Origin: an uncultured Woeseiaceae bacterium
GTDB taxonomy: Bacteria; Pseudomonadota; Gammaproteobacteria; Woeseiales; Woeseiaceae
Assembly: GCA_947259435.1 (NCBI GenBank)
Contig: CAMYMP010000062.1
Location: 1-5,844, forward strand
Length of the DNA stretch: 5,844 bases
Reading direction: 5' to 3'
Of the stretch, positions 1-5,430 are shown piece by piece. Below the pieces are notes generated by a model. That model did not search any database. It was not told the origin of the DNA and saw only the letters and a list, made by a program, of their open reading frames with translations. Position 1 is the stretch's first letter, and each line of letters opens with the position of its first letter. Position numbers and translations under genes: made by a program.

Positions 1-33
1 GTGCCTGTCGCATTTTCCTGGAGCCTGTTCTGA
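1..33 (+). CDS. Possible C-terminal end of an upstream gene (partial)
   Basis: Frame 1 is open from the window edge and reads through residues PVAFSWSLF to a TGA at 31-33. That stop shares its last base with the ATG of the next gene (TGATG). This arrangement is common where two genes are translationally coupled, so an upstream gene probably ends here. Only ten codons are visible, so neither the family nor the coding status can be established. The alternative is that this is non-coding leader sequence that happens to be open. Confidence 0.3.
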   Translation: MPVAFSWSLF

Positions 34-1751
34 TGTTGACGATAGCAAAAAGATTTCCTGCCTGGTCGGGGTGCTGGTCCCTGGCAGTCGCATCGCTGAC
101 AGCGAGCGTTCCAGCCGCTGCAGAAGCCTATCCCGGGATGCCGGCGGGATCCGGTAGCTATCAGGAATTTGTCGGGGTATACGATGAGTTTCTGCAGTGG
201 CTGGCCGCCGAGAAGTTATTCAACAACAGGCCTGTCGTTGACCTTGCCGCTCAGACCGCTGTGATCCATCCGGACTTCAGCACTGTGGCCGTCGCTGAAC
301 GTCGCGCTGCAATAGAGGACTTCCACATACAACTGCAGGACCTTGCCGTGCGTGATTGGCCGCGCGCCCAGCAGGCGGAATTCCTGGCCGTGCGTGCGCG
401 CATCGACCAGGAATATTTTCGGCTGCATGTCATCCGGCCGTGGGCTCGTGATCCCGGTTTTTATGTCGATCGCATGTTGCGCCTTACGTTCACCAAGCTG
501 CCGCTGCAGGGCGACGAACTCCTCGAACTCAAGCGCCAGTTGGCTGCCATACCATCACTGGTATCGCAGGCGCAGGAAAATCTCAACGATGTTGCCGCCG
601 ACTATGCCGATCTCGCCATTTTCAACCTGACTAATTCCGACGGCGTCGGCCATGGTTATCCCTATCGCGCCATTCCGCCGGCCGGTGTCATTGGATGGTA
701 TGAGGACCTGCTGAGTCGTGCGCTGGAGCAACAGCCCGAGCTTCGTGACGATATCGATGGTGCCAAAAAAGCCGTCGAGAGTTTCAGTACCTGGTTGCAA
801 GACAATCGAAGTGAGATGGGCGGCAACGCCGGCGTGGGCCGGGACAATTTCGACTGGTACCTGAAACACGTGAAGCTAATGCCTTACACGGCAGACGAGA
901 TCGTCGTGCTGGGTGAGCGGGAACTGAGTCGTCTCTGGTCCGTGTATGCGCTCGAACGACATCGCAATCGGGATCTGCCAGAAATTAAGCTGCCAACCTC
1001 CGCGAAAGAATATCAGCAGCGCATCGACGACACTGACAGGCGAATTCGCAACTTTCTGGTGGAAGAGGAAATCATCACGATTCCCGATTACATTGGTGAA
1101 CTCGACACTAACGTGCCCTGGATAGTGCGTCAGAAAGGGCCCAATTTCTGGGAACAGATTCAGTATCGTAATCCGACCCCCGATCATCTGCATGCCGTTA
1201 TCCCGGGACATCGTTTTGATGCGGTCGTTGAACGCAATAACACGCATCCCATTCGCGGCCGTATCACTGATGACGCACGCACCGAAGGCTGGGCCGTCTA
1301 CCTCGAGGAGGGCATGATGCACGCAGGCCTTGTCGACGACACCCCGCGTGTACGAGAGCTTATTTATCTGTTCGGAATATTCCGCGCGGCCCGTATGCCG
1401 GTTGATGTGTGGCTACAACTAAACATGATGACGGTTAGTGAGGCGGTTGATTACTGGATGGAGCATGTACCCTACCTCGATGTCGATGTTGCACGTGTCG
1501 ATGCGGAAATCTATCTGCGTCGCCCACCCGGCTATGGGCTCGGTTACATGACCGGCATGGTGCAGATGCAGAGGCTGCTGGCGGATCGTAAACGACAGTT
1601 GCGAGACGATTTCAATCTACGTGAGTTCCACGACTCGCTATTGAAAATGGGGCGACTGCCGATGTCAGTGTTGCGCTGGGAGATGACTGGCCTGGATGAC
1701 GAAATCGCGACGCTATGGAGCCGCGAGCCGCTGCCACAACAGCACCACTGA
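33..1751 (+). CDS. Exported DUF885-family protein (metallopeptidase-like)
   Basis: This 572-residue protein matches the DUF885 family, predicted zinc peptidase-like proteins that are mostly uncharacterised. Residues 1-32 form a Sec signal peptide: Lys-Arg near the N-terminus, a hydrophobic stretch at about 11-28, and an Ala-rich AEA cleavage site at 30-32. Cys14 lacks a proper lipobox, so a lipoprotein is unlikely; the mature protein is probably periplasmic. The C-terminal half carries the family landmarks: HAVIPGH at 387-393, EGWAVYLEE at 418-426, RRPPGYGLGY at 496-505, and a closing FHDSLLKMGRLP segment. In most members the first motif reads HExxPGHH; here the Glu is Ala388 and the last His is Arg394, so the putative general base is missing. 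The ATG at 33 is chosen because GGAG at 20-23 precedes it by 9 bases and a good signal peptide follows. Its substrate is unknown. It lies 153 bases upstream of an imino-acid catabolic pair, which need not be functionally linked. Confidence 0.86.
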   Translation: MLTIAKRFPAWSGCWSLAVASLTASVPAAAEAYPGMPAGSGSYQEFVGVYDEFLQWLAAEKLFNNRPVVDLAAQTAVIHPDFSTVAVAERRAAIEDFHIQLQDLAVRDWPRAQQAEFLAVRARIDQEYFRLHVIRPWARDPGFYVDRMLRLTFTKLPLQGDELLELKRQLAAIPSLVSQAQENLNDVAADYADLAIFNLTNSDGVGHGYPYRAIPPAGVIGWYEDLLSRALEQQPELRDDIDGAKKAVESFSTWLQDNRSEMGGNAGVGRDNFDWYLKHVKLMPYTADEIVVLGERELSRLWSVYALERHRNRDLPEIKLPTSAKEYQQRIDDTDRRIRNFLVEEEIITIPDYIGELDTNVPWIVRQKGPNFWEQIQYRNPTPDHLHAVIPGHRFDAVVERNNTHPIRGRITDDARTEGWAVYLEEGMMHAGLVDDTPRVRELIYLFGIFRAARMPVDVWLQLNMMTVSEAVDYWMEHVPYLDVDVARVDAEIYLRRPPGYGLGYMTGMVQMQRLLADRKRQLRDDFNLREFHDSLLKMGRLPMSVLRWEMTGLDDEIATLWSREPLPQQHH

Positions 1752-1894
1752 TTCAGGGTTACGGGGCGTGGCCGCGGTTAATCGCTACTGCGGATTCTCA
1801 GTAACTTGATTTGCTGCAAGATAATCGGCGAGTATCACTTCGTGCCGGATATAAACAACACAGCTTAGGTTTTCGGCAATCGCCCAGACAAAAA

Positions 1895-1900
1895 AAGGGG
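1895..1900 (+). promoter_or_regulatory. Ribosome binding site for the GTG-started enolase-family gene
   Basis: AAGGGG lies at the end of an A-rich run, four bases before the GTG at 1905. It supports a GTG start, and the residues that follow (MKISAIRVY) match the usual N-terminus of the family. The spacing is slightly short. Confidence 0.6.
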
Positions 1901-1904
1901 CAAC

Positions 1905-3011
1905 GTGAAAATTTCTGCCATCCGGGTTTATCAGGTGGACCTGCCCTTGGTTGAGGGACGCTATTCGTGGTCTGAGGGCAAGTTCGTTGAGGTTTTCGAT
2001 AGCACCGTCGTCGAGCTGATCACCGATGACGGCCTGTCAGGTTATGGTGAGGTTTGTCCATTAGGGCCGTTTTATTTGCCTGCTTTCGGGCCCGGTGCAC
2101 GAGTTGGGATTGGGGAACTTTCAGCGACGCTCATAGGCCAGGACCCCACTGCTATCGGGCCGCTCAACCAGCTTATGGACAGGGCTTTGCTGGGTCACCC
2201 TTACGTCAAGTCTGCTATCGACATGGCGTGCTGGGACATCCTCGGCAAAGTGACAGGAAGATCAGTCTGCAGCCTGTTGGGCGGCAAGTTTGGCGAACGC
2301 GTCGCGCTGTATCGAGCAATCAGTCAACGGCTTACCAACGAAATGGCGGAGAACGTCGCGGCTCATCGTGCGGACGGGTACACCAAGTTTCAACTCAAGG
2401 TTGGCGGTCGTCCGAAGGACGATATTGACCGCATCCTTGCCGTCGGGGACATATTGACGGATGGGGAAGTTCTCGTTGCCGATGCGAATATGGGCTGGCG
2501 TGTGGACGATGCCGTCAGAGTCGTAAATGCTGTTCGTGATCGAGATGTCTATATCGAACAGCCGTGCCGATCTTACGAGCATTGCCTGACGGTCAGGAGA
2601 CGAACGTCGTTGCCGTTCATACTGGATGAAAATATCACGGGTATCGATGCGTTACTTCGCGGCCATAGCGACGGCGCAATGGATGTTATCAATCTGAAGA
2701 TATCCAAGGTCGGAGGCCTGACAAAAGCGCGCCAGATCCGGGACCTCTGCGTGTCGCTGAATATACCCATGACTATTGAGGACAGCTGGGGCGGCGACAT
2801 TATCACTGCGGCAATTGCGCATCTGGCCCATTCGACACCAGAGTCATTACGATTTTCGGCGACCGATTTCAATAGCTATGTCACCGTTCGAAATGCGACG
2901 GGAGCACCGACTCGGATAGCAGGTCATATGGTTGCATCAGACGACCCGGGTCTTGGCATAACCCCGGATATGAGTGTGTTGGGCAAAGCGGTGGCAGATT
3001 ACAGCGGTTGA
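1905..3011 (+). CDS. Enolase-superfamily (mandelate racemase/MLE) enzyme, proline-derivative epimerase or dehydratase
   Basis: This 368-residue protein has the length and layout of the enolase superfamily: an N-terminal capping domain (about 1-125), then a TIM-like barrel. The MLE-subgroup catalytic set is complete: Lys165 at the end of strand 2 (motif QLKVGG), metal ligands Asp193, Glu218 (YIEQPC) and Asp241 (ILDEN), and Lys265 on strand 6 (NLKISKVGG). The motifs [10 protein letters not shown] (97-106), DSWGGDII (293-300) and GLGITPD (349-355) match 4-hydroxyproline betaine 2-epimerase (HpbD) and related cis-3-hydroxy-L-proline dehydratases as I recall them. These enzymes abstract or deliver the C-alpha proton of a proline derivative. 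Tyr57 aligns with an HpbD substrate-cage tyrosine, but Thr320 falls where HpbD has a tryptophan, so a free imino acid may be preferred over a betaine. The next gene begins six bases downstream and encodes a late step of hydroxyproline breakdown, which fits. The exact substrate and choice of epimerase or dehydratase cannot be settled from sequence. No targeting signal is visible, so it is cytoplasmic. Confidence 0.88.
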   Translation: MKISAIRVYQVDLPLVEGRYSWSEGKFVEVFDSTVVELITDDGLSGYGEVCPLGPFYLPAFGPGARVGIGELSATLIGQDPTAIGPLNQLMDRALLGHPYVKSAIDMACWDILGKVTGRSVCSLLGGKFGERVALYRAISQRLTNEMAENVAAHRADGYTKFQLKVGGRPKDDIDRILAVGDILTDGEVLVADANMGWRVDDAVRVVNAVRDRDVYIEQPCRSYEHCLTVRRRTSLPFILDENITGIDALLRGHSDGAMDVINLKISKVGGLTKARQIRDLCVSLNIPMTIEDSWGGDIITAAIAHLAHSTPESLRFSATDFNSYVTVRNATGAPTRIAGHMVASDDPGLGITPDMSVLGKAVADYSG

Positions 3012-3017
3012 AAAATA

Positions 3018-3980
3018 ATGATCCCCAGCGAACCCGTATTTACCGGTTGTATTCCAGCGCTGATGACCCCTTGCACAGCGAGGGGTGAGCCGAACTTCGA
3101 TGCACTCGCCACGAAGGGCAAAGAACTCGTCGACCTGGGCATGCGTGCCGTCGTGTACTGCGGATCGATGGGTGACTGGCCATTGCTCACTAACGAACAG
3201 CGTATGGCGGGTGTAGAGTCACTGCTCGACGCCGGCGTGCCAACTATTGTGGGAACCGGAGCGCAAAACACTTCACGCGCAGTCATGCTCGCGCAACATG
3301 CGCGGGACAAAAATGCGGCAGGATTGATGCTGATACCCCGCGTGCTTTCCCGGGGTACGTCCAGACAGGCGCAACGCGCACATTTCGATGCTCTTCTGGA
3401 GGCGGCGGGCGAATTGCCGGCTGTTATCTACAACAGTCCCTATTATGGGTTTGAAACCAAGGCCGAGCTGTTCTTTGAGTTGCGGAACGAACACAGAAAC
3501 CTTGTGGGTTTTAAGGAGTTCGGCGGCGCGGCGTCACTGAGCTATGCAGCGGAGAACATAACCAGTGACGATCCCACGCTGACACTCCTGGTCGGCGTCG
3601 ACACGCAGGTCGTTCATGGTATCGCTCATTGCGGTGCCAAAGGTGTCATCACCGGTGTTGGCAACGCGCTGCCCAAAGAAATCCTGCGGCTGGTGGAATT
3701 GAGTCTTCATGCTGCCGATGGCGATGCGGCCGCATTGACTCTCGCCAATGAGCTCGATCAGGCGCTTGCCGTGCTTTCCGGTTTTGACGCGGGCCCGGAC
3801 CTCGTTCTTTACTACAAGCATTTGATGGTGCTGACCGGCAATCCGGAGTACGCACATAATATAAACAAGAGTGATTCGCTTAGTCCTTCTCAGCAAGCCT
3901 TAGTCGAGGCCGAGTGGCGGCGCTTTCAAAGCTGGTGGGGAAGCTGGCCGGGCGCTCGCCCTTCAAGTTACGGCGATTGA
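3018..3980 (+). CDS. DapA-superfamily lyase, probable 1-pyrroline-4-hydroxy-2-carboxylate deaminase
   Basis: This 320-residue protein has the length and motifs of the class I, Schiff-base-forming DHDPS/N-acetylneuraminate lyase superfamily. The catalytic lysine is Lys166 in GFKEFGG, and the tyrosine is Tyr138 in IYNSPYYG. The loop that reads GTTGE in true dihydrodipicolinate synthases is YCGSMGDW at 47-54, with Ser50-Met51 replacing the Thr pair. TGCIPALMTPC near the start, IPRVLSRGT in the middle and FDAGPDLVLYYKHLMVL near the end resemble proteins found in hydroxyproline catabolic clusters, where this fold deaminates 1-pyrroline-4-hydroxy-2-carboxylate to 2-oxoglutarate semialdehyde (HypD). 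This is therefore unlikely to be the lysine-pathway DapA. It starts six bases after the enolase-family gene with no strong ribosome binding site of its own, so the two are probably co-transcribed and translationally coupled. The family resemblance is recalled rather than searched. Alternatives are another aldolase or deaminase of the same superfamily. Confidence 0.87.
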   Translation: MIPSEPVFTGCIPALMTPCTARGEPNFDALATKGKELVDLGMRAVVYCGSMGDWPLLTNEQRMAGVESLLDAGVPTIVGTGAQNTSRAVMLAQHARDKNAAGLMLIPRVLSRGTSRQAQRAHFDALLEAAGELPAVIYNSPYYGFETKAELFFELRNEHRNLVGFKEFGGAASLSYAAENITSDDPTLTLLVGVDTQVVHGIAHCGAKGVITGVGNALPKEILRLVELSLHAADGDAAALTLANELDQALAVLSGFDAGPDLVLYYKHLMVLTGNPEYAHNINKSDSLSPSQQALVEAEWRRFQSWWGSWPGARPSSYGD

Positions 3981-3990
3981 TTCCGGGTTG

Positions 3991-4020
3991 GGCGCTGAAG
4001 TGAGCGCCGGTTTCTTCCGC
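3991..4020 (+). terminator. Probable intrinsic terminator of the two-gene catabolic unit
   Basis: Ten bases after the stop codon, GGCGCT (3991-3996) and AGCGCC (4003-4008) pair exactly around a six-base loop. GGTTTCTTCC follows, a pyrimidine-rich but interrupted T tract. The stem is short but very GC-rich. The position is right for ending the upstream unit before the next gene, which starts at 4151. The broken T run makes this a weak terminator call. Confidence 0.42.
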
Positions 4021-4139
4021 CGCCAGTTGTTCGAGTTCGTTTTGTTCGGCGCCGCTGCGTGTAACAAGTTGTATCCCTTGAGCCTAACCACCTTTTTCGA
4101 CGCGGGTTTTGTCGTTAATCTATTGCGTGATTCATGACT

Positions 4140-4143
4140 GGAG
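4140..4143 (+). promoter_or_regulatory. Ribosome binding site that fixes the start at 4151
   Basis: GGAG sits seven bases before the ATG at 4151. An in-frame TTG at 4109 would add 14 residues but has no comparable site upstream, so the shorter product is preferred. Confidence 0.6.
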
Positions 4144-4150
4144 TGTCGCA

Positions 4151-4351
4151 ATGAACGATCAGACAAAAACCTGGCCCGAACTCGCCATCTCACTTTACGA
4201 TAAACTAACGGCGCGCAACGCAGAGATCTCCTACGAGGCCGACAACGTCGAAGTCTGGGTTCCAAGCGGCGTTGGCGATGATGCAAAGCACGCCCTGTGG
4301 AAAGTAAACGGCAACCTGCGTATTCGCGCGCGCGATCTTGCCCAGGACTGA
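4151..4351 (+). CDS. Small protein of unknown function, 66 residues
   Basis: I do not recognise the family. The protein is soluble-looking, with no signal peptide or membrane segment. An N-terminal helix-like stretch (WPELAISLYDKL, 8-19) leads into alternating polar and hydrophobic stretches that suggest beta strands (ISYEADNVEVWVP) and end in LRIRARD. The three tryptophans (about one per 22 residues) and the compact layout suggest a real folded domain rather than a chance frame. A good GGAG supports the ATG start. The stop lies inside the next gene, with 14 bases of overlap if that gene begins at TTG 4338, so this appears to be the first member of a three-gene translationally coupled run. 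It probably has its own promoter in 4010-4140, but I could not identify convincing -35/-10 boxes there. Confidence 0.68.
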   Translation: MNDQTKTWPELAISLYDKLTARNAEISYEADNVEVWVPSGVGDDAKHALWKVNGNLRIRARDLAQD

Positions 4352-4691
4352 GCCCTTATTCCCGATCGACGTGCGCGGTGGCCTGCACCTGGATGCGCCA
4401 TCTGGTCGCATGGTCCGATTGTTAGCGGATGGTTCCGGGCTGCGGCTCGACGTGCCAAGCTGCGACGAACTGGAAGTCCTCGGCCCACGATCATTTTTTG
4501 GGCGCCGTCGCATCATTGTCTCGACGGCACGACGCCTCGCGATACTCGGTCTCTCGCTTGACATCGAACTGCAAGGTCGCCGGCTCCTACGCCTCGGCGG
4601 TGGCGTCAAGCCAACTTTGCTGAGTCGAGTCTTGGGCCTTGGCTCTGTTTATCTTCCGGTCTCCGCGATCTTGATCGCCTGGCGACGATGA
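4338..4691 (+). CDS. Basic, strand-rich protein of unknown function, about 117 residues
   Basis: I do not recognise the family. The predicted product is Arg-rich (17 Arg, one Lys). It has short strand-like segments such as GLHLDA and LRLDVPS, a basic patch FFGRRR at 53-58 with another Arg pair at 65-66, and a moderately hydrophobic C-terminal stretch (about 98-115) ending in WRR, which could associate with a membrane but is not a clear transmembrane helix. There is no ATG near the start. TTG 4338 overlaps the preceding gene by 14 bases; GTG 4371 is the next candidate. Neither has a good ribosome binding site, so translation probably depends on coupling to the upstream gene. The frame ends in TGA at 4689-4691, sharing ATGA with the next gene. 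This tight packing is the main evidence that it is real; the start is uncertain. Confidence 0.6.
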   Translation: MPRTEPLFPIDVRGGLHLDAPSGRMVRLLADGSGLRLDVPSCDELEVLGPRSFFGRRRIIVSTARRLAILGLSLDIELQGRRLLRLGGGVKPTLLSRVLGLGSVYLPVSAILIAWRR

Positions 4692-5311
4692 GCACCTCGA
4701 TAGTCATTTCCGGCAACCGCGCCATCGCACGCAAGACGGATGGCAATCCGGAAGGCAAAGGGCTCAATGGGACTCTGCTCGATTGGTATCGGAGTGAGCC
4801 GAGAGGTGTCGTCGCGAAGCCGCGGCGTCAGCTACTGGCCGAGTTTTTCACGTCCATGCTTGTCCTGTCCGCGACATTCAAGTTTCGCCTGGTGGTCGGC
4901 GCAGAAAATTATCTTTACTGGATCAATGGCGAATGGTCGCTGAGCCTCATTGCACCGGACGAGTGGTCGGATGAACGACGTGCTGGTTTTGCCGGGACCT
5001 GTGTATTGCAACGCGACATGACCTGGACGATTGCTCCGTCCGACCTGCTGGCCGAAAACAACCCAGTGTCCGATGCGATCAGTCAATTCTATGACGCCTT
5101 CGCGAAGATGCTGGATACCGACCTTACGCTGGAAGAGATACTGCCATTTTACGTCGCCAGGATTTCGTATTACCAGCGGCTGTATGCCAGCGCTCTGAGC
5201 CGCTCGTTGCGCGCCGCCGTGACACTGGGTCATCAGGACTCGACCAGTTGCCGGCAGTGGTACATGCTGCTGCCCCAATCGAAAAATGTTTTGCTGGCTT
5301 ACAGGGGCTGA
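4688..5311 (+). CDS. Conserved-looking protein of unknown function, 207 residues
   Basis: The start codon overlaps the stop of the previous gene (ATGA at 4688-4691), a standard mark of translational coupling. I cannot name the family with confidence; it resembles uncharacterised proteobacterial proteins with no known role. The motif GNPEGKG at 19-25 is followed by a helix-like segment LAEFFTSMLVLSA at 50-62. An aromatic-rich strand region then follows, with NYLYWINGEWSLSLIAPDEW at 74-93 and CVLQRDMTWTI at 105-115. The C-terminal half looks alpha-helical (DAISQFYDAFAKML, ILPFYVARISYYQRLYASAL). There is no signal peptide, and the hydrophobic segment at 50-62 is too short and interrupted for a membrane span. 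Clustered Trp/Tyr residues and acidic patches suggest a ligand- or protein-binding surface. Its position as the last of three coupled genes implies a shared process with the two small proteins, but which one is not evident. Confidence 0.78.
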   Translation: MSTSIVISGNRAIARKTDGNPEGKGLNGTLLDWYRSEPRGVVAKPRRQLLAEFFTSMLVLSATFKFRLVVGAENYLYWINGEWSLSLIAPDEWSDERRAGFAGTCVLQRDMTWTIAPSDLLAENNPVSDAISQFYDAFAKMLDTDLTLEEILPFYVARISYYQRLYASALSRSLRAAVTLGHQDSTSCRQWYMLLPQSKNVLLAYRG

Positions 5312-5419
5312 GCGGCCTGTCGGCGCGAGAAATAAACGTGACACCTTTTTCGCTGTTTTCTGGATTACTGCTGATGACTTTTCCCGGCCCGCCACTCGAC
5401 GCCTCCGGCTCTGATCCCA

Positions 5420-5425
5420 AAGGAG
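5420..5425 (+). promoter_or_regulatory. Strong ribosome binding site for the CIA30-domain gene
   Basis: AAGGAG, a near-perfect anti-16S match extended to AAAGGAG at 5419-5425, sits five bases before the ATG at 5431. It is the best-looking ribosome binding site in the window and favours 5431 over the upstream in-frame GTG 5338 and ATG 5374. Confidence 0.7.
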
Positions 5426-5430
5426 AACTT

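Noticed and set aside
60..90. Cys14 in the DUF885 signal peptide as a lipoprotein attachment site
   Set aside because: The preceding residues WSG do not form a lipobox with Leu at -3, and a good AEA signal peptidase I site follows.
876..1322. 148-residue open frame on the minus strand inside the DUF885 gene
   Set aside because: It lies fully antisense to a gene with clear family motifs, shows no recognisable domain, and such frames are common opposite GC-rich coding sequence.
1773..1803. Short inverted repeats (CCGC/GCGG and TACTG/CAGTA) after the DUF885 gene, considered as a terminator
   Set aside because: The stems are only four or five base pairs and no T tract follows.
1806..1855. Possible promoter between the DUF885 and enolase-family genes, for example TATAAA at 1850-1855 or TTGCTG at 1811 with TATCAC at 1833
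   Set aside because: No pair of boxes has both good matches and proper spacing. A promoter is plausible in this 153-base gap but I cannot place it.
4109..4150. TTG start giving an 80-residue version of the first small protein
   Set aside because: No ribosome binding site precedes TTG 4109, whereas ATG 4151 has GGAG at seven bases. The added residues look like translated leader.
4325..4334. Alternating CGCGCGCGCG run, a possible Z-DNA-prone tract
   Set aside because: It is short and explained by codons for Arg-Ala-Arg in the small protein.
4205..4609. 134-residue minus-strand frame opposite the small unknown genes
   Set aside because: The product is low-complexity, rich in Arg, Pro and Ser, typical of a shadow frame. 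The + strand genes have better start context and overlaps consistent with an operon.
4832..5395. 187-residue minus-strand frame opposite the 207-residue gene
   Set aside because: No recognisable motif. The + strand product has aromatic-rich, strand/helix-like organisation and an ATGA-coupled start.
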